From: Saccharopolyspora ipomoeae
GTDB lineage: Bacteria > Actinomycetota > Actinomycetes > Mycobacteriales > Pseudonocardiaceae
Assembly (NCBI RefSeq): GCF_029952525.1
Contig: NZ_JASAOF010000030.1
Coordinates: forward strand, 1-64,000
Reading direction: 5' to 3'
DNA length: 64,000 nucleotides
Every line of letters begins with the position of its first letter. Positions within the stretch are counted from its first letter, which is position 1. Shown here one piece after another: positions 18,151-26,608 of this stretch. Made by a program: the position numbers and the translations under genes. Under the pieces are notes generated by a model. The model had not been told where the DNA came from. It ran no database searches and saw nothing but the letters and a program-made list of their open reading frames with translations.

Positions 18151-18167
18151 GTATCGCATCACGATAC
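18151..18167. promoter_or_regulatory. Probable IclR operator
   Basis: GTATCG-CATCA-CGATAC is a perfect 6-bp dyad with a 5-bp centre, 15 bp before the lyase start and between the divergent IclR and lyase genes. A TTGACA box at 18112-18117 lies upstream of it on the plus strand with a poor -10, so the dyad would sit just downstream of the transcription start. Confidence 0.55.
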
Positions 18168-18182
18168 ACAAGGGAGCTGTCA

Positions 18183-19046
18183 GTGGATCTGCGAGAGATG
18201 ACCACCGAAGGACTCGTCTACGCACCCGGCGTCTGGGACGGGTTGACCGCGCGGCTGGCCGAGCAGGCGGGCTTTCCCGCGCTGTGCGCGTCCGGGTTCG
18301 CGATCTCGGCCGCGCTGGGCTACCCGGATGCCGAGCTCTACACGATGTCGGAGAACCTGCACGCCGTCCGGACGATCCGCGAGGCGAGCCCGCTACCGGT
18401 CATCGCCGACATCGACACCGGCTACGGCAACGCCGTCAACGCCGCGCGAACAGCCCGCCGGTTCGCCGATGCCGGGGTCGCGGCGGTGTTCATGGAGGAC
18501 CAGCGCTCGCCCAAGCGCTGCCCGCTGATTCCCGGTGCCGAGCTCGAACTGCTCGACCTGGCGGAGGCCACGGGCAAGATCCGCGCCGTGCGCGACGCCG
18601 CGCAGGAGACCGGAATGCTCGTGATCGCCCGGACCGATGCCAAGGGGGACGAGGCGCTCCGCCGGGCCGTGGCCTACGTCGAGGCCGGAGCCGACCTGAT
18701 CATGCCGGTCACCAAGACCTTCACGACCGTCGAGGAGTGGCGGCGCTGCCACGAGTTCACCGGAGCACCGCTGATGGCGACCCTGACGGCCTCGGCCTGG
18801 ACCGAGCGGGAGTTCACCCCCGAGGTGATGGAGCAGATCGGCGTCCGCATCGCGCTGCTGCCCACCCAGCTGCTGATGGCGGTGACCGGTGCCGCGCAGG
18901 AGTGCCTCAGCCGCCTCGCCGCGGGCGAACCGCCGGCCCAGGTCGGCGCGGGAGCCACACCGCACCACGAATTCGTCGAGCTCATCGGGATGCCCGAGAT
19001 CGAGCGGCAGCAGCACGCGTACCTGCCCGCCACCGAGACGGTCTGA
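18183..19046 (+). CDS. Isocitrate lyase/PEP mutase family C-C lyase
   Basis: 287-residue alpha/beta-barrel enzyme of the ICL/PEPM superfamily (methylisocitrate lyase, 2,3-dimethylmalate lyase, oxaloacetate hydrolase group). Metal-binding residues are visible in ADIDTGYGN (Asp76, Asp78) and MEDQ (Glu105). The gating-loop motif is KRCPLI rather than the usual KRCGHL; the catalytic Cys113 is kept but Gly-His is replaced, so substrate specificity differs from textbook lyases. The GTG is chosen with AAGGGAG 7 nt upstream. It starts an operon with aconitase-type subunits 10 bp downstream, which suggests cleavage of a 2-hydroxy acid made by that hydratase. It could instead be a decarboxylase or hydrolase. 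Confidence 0.87.
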   Translation: MDLREMTTEGLVYAPGVWDGLTARLAEQAGFPALCASGFAISAALGYPDAELYTMSENLHAVRTIREASPLPVIADIDTGYGNAVNAARTARRFADAGVAAVFMEDQRSPKRCPLIPGAELELLDLAEATGKIRAVRDAAQETGMLVIARTDAKGDEALRRAVAYVEAGADLIMPVTKTFTTVEEWRRCHEFTGAPLMATLTASAWTEREFTPEVMEQIGVRIALLPTQLLMAVTGAAQECLSRLAAGEPPAQVGAGATPHHEFVELIGMPEIERQQHAYLPATETV

Positions 19047-19056
19047 GGGAGGCGCA

Positions 19057-20325
19057 ATGGCGAGCACGATCACCGAGAAGATCCTGGCCAGGGCGGCGGG
19101 CGTCGACGTCGTCAAGGCGGGCGACAACCTGCCCGCGCGCCCCGACTACATGATCGCCTACGACTTCCCCGGCTACACCGATGTGATGTTCCGGCAGATG
19201 CACGACGACTTCGGCATCCGCGCGCTGGCCGAACCGGAGCGCTACGTGGTCTTCATCGACCACATGCTGACCAAGGGAACCGAGAAGGAGCAGGAGGTCC
19301 ACCAGGTCACCCGCGACTGGTGCGCGTTCTACGGCATCGAGCTGCACGAGGCCCGCGGCATCGGCCACCAGGTGATGGCCGAGCTCGGCTACGCGCTGCC
19401 CGGCAACTTCCTGATCCACTTCGACGGCCACATCTCCGGCGCGGGCGCGTTCGGCGCGCTGGGGTGGGGCGTGCGCCGGGACCTGCTGGAGGCCTGGGTC
19501 TCCGGGCAGATCTACCTCGACGTCCCCCGCACCACGAGGTTCGAGCTGACCGGTGAGTTCGCTCCGGGCGTCGACAGCCGGGACCTGGTGCACCACATCA
19601 TCGGCGAGTTCGGGGCCGACGGGTGCGCGCACCAGGTGATGGAGTTCGCCGGGCCGGGCGCGCGGGCGATGTCGATCGACCGCAGGCAGGGCCTGTGCGG
19701 AATGGCGATGTTCACCGGGGCGGTGTCCGCGGTGTTCGAGCCGGACGAGGCCGCGCTCTCCTACGCGCGGCGGGTCGCCGCAACGGATTTCACGCCCCAG
19801 CTGCCGGACCCGGGTGCCGACTACGCGGCGGTGCACACCATCGACCTGTCCGCGCTGAGCCCGCAGGTCGTGCTGCCGGGGTCGGCTCGCTCCGCCAACA
19901 CCCGTCAGGTCGTGGAGCTGTCCGGAACGCCGGTCACCAAGGCGTTCATCGGTTCCTGCGCCAGCGGGCGGATCGAGGACATCCGGGCGGCCGCGCTCGT
20001 CCTCGACGGGAGGAAGGTCGCCCCGGGGGTCGAGCTCAACGTGGTCCCGACCTCGGACGCGGTGCACCGGCAGGCCGAGGACGAAGGGCTGCTCGATGTG
20101 CTGCGGGCGGCCGGGGCGCACATCGCCCGCTCCAGCTGCGACTTCTGCTTCGGCTACCAGAAACCGCTGCAACCGGACGAGAACTGCATCTCCACCGGCG
20201 TGCTCAACATCTCCGGCCGCATGGGCAGCACCGACGCGAACATCTACATGGGATCGGCGTTCACGGTGGCGGCCAGCGCGGTGACCGGCACGATCGCCTC
20301 GGCGGGGGAGGTGACGCGTTCATGA
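19057..20325 (+). CDS. Aconitase-family hydratase large subunit (LeuC/HacA/DmdA-like)
   Basis: 422-residue large subunit of a two-subunit aconitase-family dehydratase. The [4Fe-4S] ligands are visible: Cys301 in FIGSCASGR, and Cys361 and Cys364 in SSCDFCFGYQ. The size and separate small subunit match isopropylmalate isomerase, homoaconitase and dimethylmaleate hydratase. Biosynthetic LeuCD normally sits with leu genes, which are absent here. The gene lies between a C-C lyase and a transporter, so a catabolic hydratase feeding the lyase is more likely. Its stop overlaps the small-subunit ATG (ATGA). SD AGGGAGG precedes the ATG. Confidence 0.9.
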   Translation: MASTITEKILARAAGVDVVKAGDNLPARPDYMIAYDFPGYTDVMFRQMHDDFGIRALAEPERYVVFIDHMLTKGTEKEQEVHQVTRDWCAFYGIELHEARGIGHQVMAELGYALPGNFLIHFDGHISGAGAFGALGWGVRRDLLEAWVSGQIYLDVPRTTRFELTGEFAPGVDSRDLVHHIIGEFGADGCAHQVMEFAGPGARAMSIDRRQGLCGMAMFTGAVSAVFEPDEAALSYARRVAATDFTPQLPDPGADYAAVHTIDLSALSPQVVLPGSARSANTRQVVELSGTPVTKAFIGSCASGRIEDIRAAALVLDGRKVAPGVELNVVPTSDAVHRQAEDEGLLDVLRAAGAHIARSSCDFCFGYQKPLQPDENCISTGVLNISGRMGSTDANIYMGSAFTVAASAVTGTIASAGEVTRS

Positions 20326-20867
20326 GCGCCGCCCGCGACTACCCGCCGCCACCGGACCTCATCCGCGGGCGCGTGGCCTGGGTGTTCGGCGACGACTTCG
20401 ACATCGACCTGGTGATCGGGGTCGAGAACATCAAGTCCTACGACGCGGAGTTCTTGCGCGGCAAGGTCATGCAGGCCTACGACCCCACCTTCGCGGACCG
20501 CGTCCGGCCCGGCGACGTCATCGTCGGTGGCCGCAACTTCGGCTACGGCCACCCGCACTACCCGCCGATGGTGGCGCTGCGCGACCTGGGCATCGCCGCG
20601 GTGCTGGCCGAGTCCTTCTCCCCGGGGTTCTGGCGCGGCGAGACCCACAACGGCATGCCGCTGCTGACGGTGCCCGGCATCAGCACGGCGGTCACCACCG
20701 GTGACGCCGTGCAGGTCGACTGGCGAGCGGCGGTGGTCGGCCTCGACGGCGGCACCGAGCTGCGCGGCGACCCGCCGAGCGCCCGCGTCCGCCGCGTGAT
20801 CGAAGCCGGCGGTTCGGTCAAGCTGCTGCTGGCCGAGCACGCCCGCAACCCCAGTCCCCAGCACTGA
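20322..20867 (+). CDS. Aconitase-family hydratase small subunit (LeuD/HacB/DmdB-like)
   Basis: 181-residue small (swivel) subunit that completes the hydratase of the preceding gene. It has GRVAWVFGDDFDIDLV at the N-terminus and the substrate-loop block VGGRNFGYGHPHYPP, where LeuD/homoaconitase have G-x-NFGxGSSRE. The usual SSRE is replaced by HPHYP, so the substrate-binding loop is atypical for both isopropylmalate and aconitate. Translation is coupled to the large subunit by the ATGA overlap. The unusual loop supports a non-standard hydroxyacid substrate. Confidence 0.88.
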   Translation: MSAARDYPPPPDLIRGRVAWVFGDDFDIDLVIGVENIKSYDAEFLRGKVMQAYDPTFADRVRPGDVIVGGRNFGYGHPHYPPMVALRDLGIAAVLAESFSPGFWRGETHNGMPLLTVPGISTAVTTGDAVQVDWRAAVVGLDGGTELRGDPPSARVRRVIEAGGSVKLLLAEHARNPSPQH

Positions 20868-20908
20868 CCGTTCCTCGACCCGGTCAACGACGATCAGGAG
20901 TCAGCACC

Positions 20909-22225
20909 ATGTCCGAGACGGCCCCACCAGCCGCCGCACCCACCACCGGAGCCTCGCCTGCGATGGCTCGACGCGCCGCCGCCGCGGGAGGCGTCGGCAC
21001 GCTGATCGAGTACTACGACTTCAGCGTCTACGCCTTCCTCGCGGTCACCATCGGCCCCCTGTTCTTCCCCAGCGGCCAGCCGGCCGTGTCCCTGCTGCTC
21101 ACCTTGGCGGTCTTCGGATCGGCCTACGTCATGAGACCCGTCGGAGGCTGGTTCTTCGGCAGGCTCGGCGACCGTCGCGGACGTCGACGGGCGCTCGTCG
21201 TGACGGTCGTGGCGATGGGGATCTGCTGCGGCCTGCTCGGGCTCCTGCCCACCTATTCCGCCGTCGGGGTCCTCGCCCCGGTGCTGCTGGTGCTGATCCG
21301 CCTGGCGCAGGGCTTCTCGGCCGGTGGCGAGATCGGCGGCGCGGCGACCTACGTCGCCGAGTCGGCGCCGGTCAAGCGCCGCGGGCTCTACGGCTCGGTC
21401 ACGGCGCTCGGCTCGACCCTCGGGTTCGCGGTGTCCGCAGCGGTCGTCGGCCTGGTCAGCACCTTGACCACGGCTGAGCAGATGACGGCCTGGGGCTGGC
21501 GGATCCCGTTCCTGATCTCCATCCCGCTGGCGATCCTCTGCCTGTGGGTTCGGGTCCGGCTGGAGGACACCGCGGAGTTCGCCGAGATGGCCGACAAGCG
21601 GGAGGTGGTGCGCAGCCCGCTGCTGCAGGTCGTCAAGCAGCACCCGGTGTCCATCCTGCGGGTCATCGGCATCGCGATCGCCATGAACGGCAGCGGCTAC
21701 ATCGGGCTGACCTACTTCAACGTCTACCTGATCAACGACCTCGGCTTCGACAAGCAGGCCGTGTACTGGACCTCGGCGCTGGGGATCGGGCTCGCCTGCG
21801 TCACCTACCCGATCGCGGGTGCGCTGTCGGACCGGTTCGGGCGGCGGCCCGTGCTGATCACCGCCTACGTCGGTTACCTGGTCATCGCGTGGCCGTCGTT
21901 CGCGATCCTCGGCGCGACGTCGAGCATCCTGGTCGTCGGGCTCGTGTACGTCGTGTACATGTCGTTCAACGGGTTCGCGCAGGTCCCGGCCTTCCCGCAG
22001 TTCACCGAGCTGTTCCCGCGGCAGGTGCGCTACACCGGCGTGGCGCTGGGCTTCAACATCGGCACGATCATCGCCGGCGGCACCGCTCCCTACATCGCCG
22101 CACAACTGGTGCAGAGCACGGGAAACCCGATGGCGCCCGCGTTCTGGGTCATGGGGGTGGCGGTCGTCGGTTTGATCACCGTGCTGACCCTGCGCGAGAC
22201 CGGCAGGGACCGCTTGCCGGTCTGA
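20909..22225 (+). CDS. MHS-type MFS transporter (metabolite:proton symporter)
   Basis: 438-residue 12-helix major facilitator protein of the metabolite:H+ symporter group (citrate, dicarboxylate, shikimate, betaine). It opens with GTLIEYYDFSVYAFLAV, the hallmark first-helix sequence of that group, and has the loop motif GRLGDRRGRRRAL between helices 2 and 3. The ATG has AGGAG 9 nt upstream. It sits between the hydratase and the flavoprotein genes on the same strand, so it is the probable uptake system for the pathway's organic acid substrate. Confidence 0.9.
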   Translation: MSETAPPAAAPTTGASPAMARRAAAAGGVGTLIEYYDFSVYAFLAVTIGPLFFPSGQPAVSLLLTLAVFGSAYVMRPVGGWFFGRLGDRRGRRRALVVTVVAMGICCGLLGLLPTYSAVGVLAPVLLVLIRLAQGFSAGGEIGGAATYVAESAPVKRRGLYGSVTALGSTLGFAVSAAVVGLVSTLTTAEQMTAWGWRIPFLISIPLAILCLWVRVRLEDTAEFAEMADKREVVRSPLLQVVKQHPVSILRVIGIAIAMNGSGYIGLTYFNVYLINDLGFDKQAVYWTSALGIGLACVTYPIAGALSDRFGRRPVLITAYVGYLVIAWPSFAILGATSSILVVGLVYVVYMSFNGFAQVPAFPQFTELFPRQVRYTGVALGFNIGTIIAGGTAPYIAAQLVQSTGNPMAPAFWVMGVAVVGLITVLTLRETGRDRLPV

Positions 22226-22331
22226 CCGCCCGGTTCACCGCAGTGTCGCGAGCGAAATCCGTCCGCACGCACCGCAGGAGGTCGACCGTGCTCGATTCGC
22301 GCTGTTCCGCAACGGGTTCCGAGGCGTCGGG

Positions 22332-23933
22332 ATGACCGGCACCAGGGAGGTCGACCTCCTCTGCGTCGGCGGTGGGCTCGGCGGTCTCGCCGCCGCGCTG
22401 CGGGCCGCCGACCTCGGCGCCGAGGTCCTCGTGGCCGAACGATCCGACGTGGTCGGCGGAGTCGCGGCGTACAGCGGGGGTTTCGCGTGGGTGGGCGGGG
22501 ATCCGCTGATGCCGGAACCGGGCGACGCCCTGGAGTCCGTCGAGTCCTACTTGGACCACGTCCAGGGCGAACGTCCGGTGGATCGGGAAGCCCGCCGCGC
22601 GTACCTGCACGCCGCGCGGGAGGCGACCGCGTGGTTCGCCGCGGCCGGTGTTCCGTTCCGGGTGATCCCGGGCGCGCCGGACCTCTACCACCCGGCTCCC
22701 GGATCGACCGCCGGAGGACGGCTGCTCGAATGCGTCGTCGACGGCCGGGACCTCGGCGCGTGGCGCCCGCACCTGCGGCAGGGGCCGTACTACGACATCG
22801 GTGTGAGCCGCACCGAGTCGTACTCGGCCGCCCGGGAGGAGGTGATCGACGATCGCCTGACGCACGGCATGGGCCTCGTCGGCGCCTTCGCGCGGGAGGC
22901 GCTCGTGCGCCGCGGGGTGGAGTGCCTGCTCGAACGCAGGGTGCGCGAGCTCCTGGTCGAGGGCGGGGACGTCGTCGGTGCGGTGCTGGACGGGCCGACC
23001 GGGCGAACCCGGGTCCGGACCCGTCGCGGGGTGCTGATCGCCGCAGGCGGCTACGGCGGTTCACCGCACGCGGCGGAGCTGGAGGACGTACCGGCGCTGG
23101 TCGAGAGCGCCCCGCCCGTCGTCGACGGGGACTCGATCGCTCTCGCGGAACGAGCAGGTGCGGGGCTGGTTCGCGGCGCCGACCCCTTCTTCAGCGTCGG
23201 GTACGGGTTCCCCGGGGAGGTCCACCCCGGCACCGACGTCGCCCTCGTGCGGCCCCTGCTGACGCACCTCGGCCTTCCCCATTCCCTGATCGTCAACCGC
23301 GACGGGCGCAGGTTCGGCGACGAGAGCTACTACGGCGCGTTGATCAGCGCCCTGCGCCGATTCGACACCCGCCTTCGCCGGTGGTCGAACGTGCCGTGCT
23401 GGTTCGTCGTCGACGACGAGTTCCGCGCGCGCTACCGGCTGGGGCCGTACGCGGCGGGGGAGCGCTGGCCCGACTCGATCCCCCGGGCGGACAGCATCAC
23501 CGGGTTGGCCGCGGCGGTGGGCATCGACCCCGAAGGGCTGCGGGCGACCGTCGCCGAGTTCAACCGCGCGGCCGATCGCGGTGAGGACCCCGAGTTCGAG
23601 CGCGGTACCCGGCCGTTCGTGCGGCGGACCTACGGCGACGCCGAGCACGGGCCGAACCCGTGCCTGGGCGCCGTGCGGACCCCGCCGTTCTACGCCCTCG
23701 AACTGTCCCTGGTCGGGTTCGGCATGGGCACGCTCGGGCTGTGGATCGACCGGGACGCCCGCGTGCTCCGGCGCGACGGGTCCCCGATCGGCGGCCTCTA
23801 CGCCACGGGCAATGCCGCCGCGACCCGCGAGCTGCGCGGGTACGTGACGGGTCTCGCCAACGCCCGCAACTACACCTACGCCTACCGAGCGGCCGGACAC
23901 GCCTGCGGCCGCAGCGGAGACACGACCCTCTGA
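22332..23933 (+). CDS. FAD-dependent dehydrogenase (fumarate reductase/3-ketosteroid dehydrogenase family)
   Basis: 533-residue flavoprotein with an N-terminal Rossmann motif (VGGGLGGLAAALRAADLGAEV), the VGGVAAYSGG segment and a central capping domain, as in succinate dehydrogenase/fumarate reductase and KstD-type enzymes. The C-terminal FAD block is divergent (GLYATGNAAATRELRGYV), so it is not a standard SDH flavoprotein. These enzymes introduce or remove a C=C next to a carboxyl or keto group. In this operon it could desaturate a substituted succinate to give the alkene that the aconitase-type hydratase hydrates. It starts 106 bp after the transporter gene and ends 9 bp before the CoA ligase gene. 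Confidence 0.85.
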   Translation: MTGTREVDLLCVGGGLGGLAAALRAADLGAEVLVAERSDVVGGVAAYSGGFAWVGGDPLMPEPGDALESVESYLDHVQGERPVDREARRAYLHAAREATAWFAAAGVPFRVIPGAPDLYHPAPGSTAGGRLLECVVDGRDLGAWRPHLRQGPYYDIGVSRTESYSAAREEVIDDRLTHGMGLVGAFAREALVRRGVECLLERRVRELLVEGGDVVGAVLDGPTGRTRVRTRRGVLIAAGGYGGSPHAAELEDVPALVESAPPVVDGDSIALAERAGAGLVRGADPFFSVGYGFPGEVHPGTDVALVRPLLTHLGLPHSLIVNRDGRRFGDESYYGALISALRRFDTRLRRWSNVPCWFVVDDEFRARYRLGPYAAGERWPDSIPRADSITGLAAAVGIDPEGLRATVAEFNRAADRGEDPEFERGTRPFVRRTYGDAEHGPNPCLGAVRTPPFYALELSLVGFGMGTLGLWIDRDARVLRRDGSPIGGLYATGNAAATRELRGYVTGLANARNYTYAYRAAGHACGRSGDTTL

Positions 23934-23942
23934 GGAGTTCCG

Positions 23943-25535
23943 ATGCCGATGCGCAGCCCGTACCCGGACGTCGACGTGCCCGACGTGTCGTTGACCGAGT
24001 TCCTGTTCGGAGCCGATGTCGGGAACCACGCCGGAGCGACCGCCCTCGTGGACGGGACCACCGGCGACGCGATGACTTTCGGACGGTTGCACGCCGCGGT
24101 GGAGGACGTCGCGGCGGGGCTGCACGCCCGGGGAGTCCGGACAGGCGACGTGATCGGGCTGGTCGGATCGAACTCGCCCCGATGGGTGCTGGCCTTCCAC
24201 GCGGCGTTGCGCGCCAACGCCACCGTGACGACGTGCAACCCGCTCTACACGACGGGGGAGCTGGCGAACCAGTTCACCGACTCGGGAGCCGGATTCGTCA
24301 TCACCGACGGCAAGTCGCGCGAGAAGGTGGTGGAGGCCGCGGCGAAGGCCGGCCTGGGCGCGGACTCGGTGTTCACCCTCGACGCGGCCGACGGCCACAC
24401 CGGCCTGGAGGAGCTGGCCGCGGCCGGAGGGGAGGCGCCGACCCCGGCCGTCGGGGCCGAGGACACGGCCGTGCTGCCGTACTCCTCGGGAACCACCGGG
24501 CGCGCCAAAGGCGTCGTGCTGACCCACCGCAACCTCGTCGCCAACGTCCTGCAGTTCGACCGGATGGTGACGTCGACCAGGGGGAGTGCCCAACTGGCGG
24601 TGCTGCCGCTGTTCCACATCTACGGCATGACGGTGCTGATGAACCACAGCCTGCGCACCCGCGCGCCCCTGATCACGATGCCGCGCTTCGACCTGGCCGA
24701 GATGCTGCGCCTGGTGGACGAGCACCGCGTGCGCAAGCTCTACGTCGCACCGCCCACCGTGCTGGCGCTGGCGAAGGACCCGCTCGTCGCCTCCTACGAC
24801 CTGTCGAGCCTGGAGATGGTCTTCTCCGGTGCCGCACCGCTCGACGGCGAGCTCGGCGGGGCGCTCACCGACCGGCTGGGGTGCGCGGTACTCCAGGGCT
24901 ACGGGATGACCGAGATGTCACCGGTGTCGCACGCGATACCGGAGGACCGGCTGGACCTGGACCCGGCGAGCTGCGGGTTCGGACTGCCCGGGATCGAGTA
25001 CCGGCTGGTCGACCCCGCGACGGGCGAGGAGGTCGGACCCGGCGAGCGCGGGGAACTGCGGGTGCGGGGCCCGAACGTGATGTCCGGGTACCTGAACAAC
25101 GCCGAGGCCACGGCGCAGACCCTCGACGAGGACGGGTACCTGCGCACGGGCGACGTCGCGACGGCGACCGCGGAGGGCGTGATCACGATCGTCGACCGCG
25201 TCAAGGAGTTGATCAAGTACAAGGGTTACCAGGTGCCACCGGCGGAGCTGGAAGCGGTGTTGCTCACCCATCCCGCGATCGACGACGCGGCGGTGATCGG
25301 AGTCCGCGACGCCGGTGGTGAGGAGGTGCCGAAGGCCTTCGTCGTGCGAAGCGGGGGGAGTGCGCTCACCGCGGACGACGTGATCACGCACGTGGCCGAT
25401 CGAATCGCCCCGCACAAGAAGGTCCGGGCCGTCGAATTCGTCGACGCGATCCCCAAATCGGCGTCGGGCAAGATCCTGCGCAACAAGCTGCGCGAGGCCG
25501 AGCTCAGCGAGGTCCCCCACCCGGCGTCCCGTTGA
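23943..25535 (+). CDS. Acyl-CoA synthetase (4-coumarate-CoA ligase-like)
   Basis: 530-residue ANL-family ligase. The P-loop-like motif is PYSSGTTGRAKGVVLTHRN (about residue 180), with QGYGMTEMSP and the hinge/A8 segment LRTGDVATATAEGVITIVDRVKEL in outline. The C-terminal catalytic lysine lies in PKSASGKILRNKL. It activates a carboxylic acid to its CoA thioester with ATP. The substrate is unknown; as the last gene of the operon it may activate the carboxylate released by the C-C lyase, or the pathway substrate itself. SD GAGGAG is 5 nt before the ATG. It is convergent with the asparaginase gene, 65 bp between stops. Confidence 0.88.
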   Translation: MPMRSPYPDVDVPDVSLTEFLFGADVGNHAGATALVDGTTGDAMTFGRLHAAVEDVAAGLHARGVRTGDVIGLVGSNSPRWVLAFHAALRANATVTTCNPLYTTGELANQFTDSGAGFVITDGKSREKVVEAAAKAGLGADSVFTLDAADGHTGLEELAAAGGEAPTPAVGAEDTAVLPYSSGTTGRAKGVVLTHRNLVANVLQFDRMVTSTRGSAQLAVLPLFHIYGMTVLMNHSLRTRAPLITMPRFDLAEMLRLVDEHRVRKLYVAPPTVLALAKDPLVASYDLSSLEMVFSGAAPLDGELGGALTDRLGCAVLQGYGMTEMSPVSHAIPEDRLDLDPASCGFGLPGIEYRLVDPATGEEVGPGERGELRVRGPNVMSGYLNNAEATAQTLDEDGYLRTGDVATATAEGVITIVDRVKELIKYKGYQVPPAELEAVLLTHPAIDDAAVIGVRDAGGEEVPKAFVVRSGGSALTADDVITHVADRIAPHKKVRAVEFVDAIPKSASGKILRNKLREAELSEVPHPASR

Positions 25536-25600
25536 ACTTCGACGATCCGTCGGGCGATCTCGCTCGACGGGGCCGGATCACCGTTCGGCCAGTCGTGGAG

Positions 25601-26608
25601 TCAGCCGCGGACCGGCCGCCGCGTCGGGAAGAGCTCGTCGAGGGGGATGCCCGCGGACAGCCCGAAGAGCAGGCGCAGCCGTGCCTTCGGCGCGGAAAGC
25701 GTGCTCGCGAAGTGCAAGCCGGATCGGCGGAGGTCCATTTCGGACCCCCCGCCGCTGTACGTCTCGCGCAGCAGTGCGCCGTCGGGACAACGACTGGTGA
25801 CGACGACGGGAGTGCCCGCCCGGGCGAGCCGAACGAGTGCTGCGCCCAGGGACGGCGAGACGTGTCCGGCGCCGAGGGCGGCGACCACGACGCCGTCGAC
25901 GGTGCCCGGGTCGGACGTCAGGGCGTCGGCAGCGGAGCCGTCGACGCCGGTCGCCGCGTGGACGAGGCCGATCCGCGCGGTCGGCGGGTTCGAGCGGGGC
26001 AGGCGGTCGGTTCCCGGCGCGGGCCCCAGGAGCAGTTCGACCTCGTCCTCCGCGACGAAGCCGACGGGTCCCGCCGCGGGGGAGGCGAACGCGGCGACGC
26101 GGGCGCTGTGCATCTTGGTCACGAGCCTGGCGACGTGCACCTCGTCCTGGAAGACCACGACCGGCCCGTACGGCGCGAGCGAGGGATCGGCCGCGGCGAC
26201 GAGGGCCGCGCGCACGTTCGCCGGACCGTCGGGCCCGGAGTGGTGCGGCGAGCGCATCGCGCCCGTGATCACCACGGGAACCCTCGGTTCGACGAGCAGC
26301 GCCAGCGCGTAGGCGGTCTCCTCCAGCGTGTCCGTGCCGTGGGTGATGACGACGCCGTCGCGGCCCGCCGCGATCTCCTCGTCGACCGCGGTCGCGAGCG
26401 TCCAGAGGTCGTCGACCGTCAGCTTCCGCGAGGACCGGCCGAGGACGTCGCGCGGTACGACCTCGATCCGCTCGGGGAGATCGGGCGCGGGAGGCGTCAG
26501 CGCGGCGACGCCGACGTGGTCCTGGTTCCCGGTCGTGGGCGGTGCCACGGCGATGGTGCCGCCGGTCGCGAGCAGACCGATCGAGCGGGTGGTCTCCGGC
26601 GAACCCAT
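25601..26608 (-). CDS. L-asparaginase
   Basis: 335-residue asparaginase/glutaminase-fold enzyme. Both threonine motifs are present: LLATGGTIA at the N-terminus (nucleophile Thr) and VVITHGTDTLEETAYAL (Thr-Asp with the downstream Lys region). It hydrolyses asparagine to aspartate and ammonia; no signal peptide is seen, so it is likely cytoplasmic. The ATG at 26608 overlaps the TGA of the upstream IclR gene (ATGA), so the two are translationally coupled. The gene is therefore controlled with the IclR that faces the orotate-type operon, linking it to aspartate and ammonia release. Relatives acting on other beta-amides cannot be excluded. Confidence 0.9.
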   Translation of the reverse strand: MGSPETTRSIGLLATGGTIAVAPPTTGNQDHVGVAALTPPAPDLPERIEVVPRDVLGRSSRKLTVDDLWTLATAVDEEIAAGRDGVVITHGTDTLEETAYALALLVEPRVPVVITGAMRSPHHSGPDGPANVRAALVAAADPSLAPYGPVVVFQDEVHVARLVTKMHSARVAAFASPAAGPVGFVAEDEVELLLGPAPGTDRLPRSNPPTARIGLVHAATGVDGSAADALTSDPGTVDGVVVAALGAGHVSPSLGAALVRLARAGTPVVVTSRCPDGALLRETYSGGGSEMDLRRSGLHFASTLSAPKARLRLLFGLSAGIPLDELFPTRRPVRG

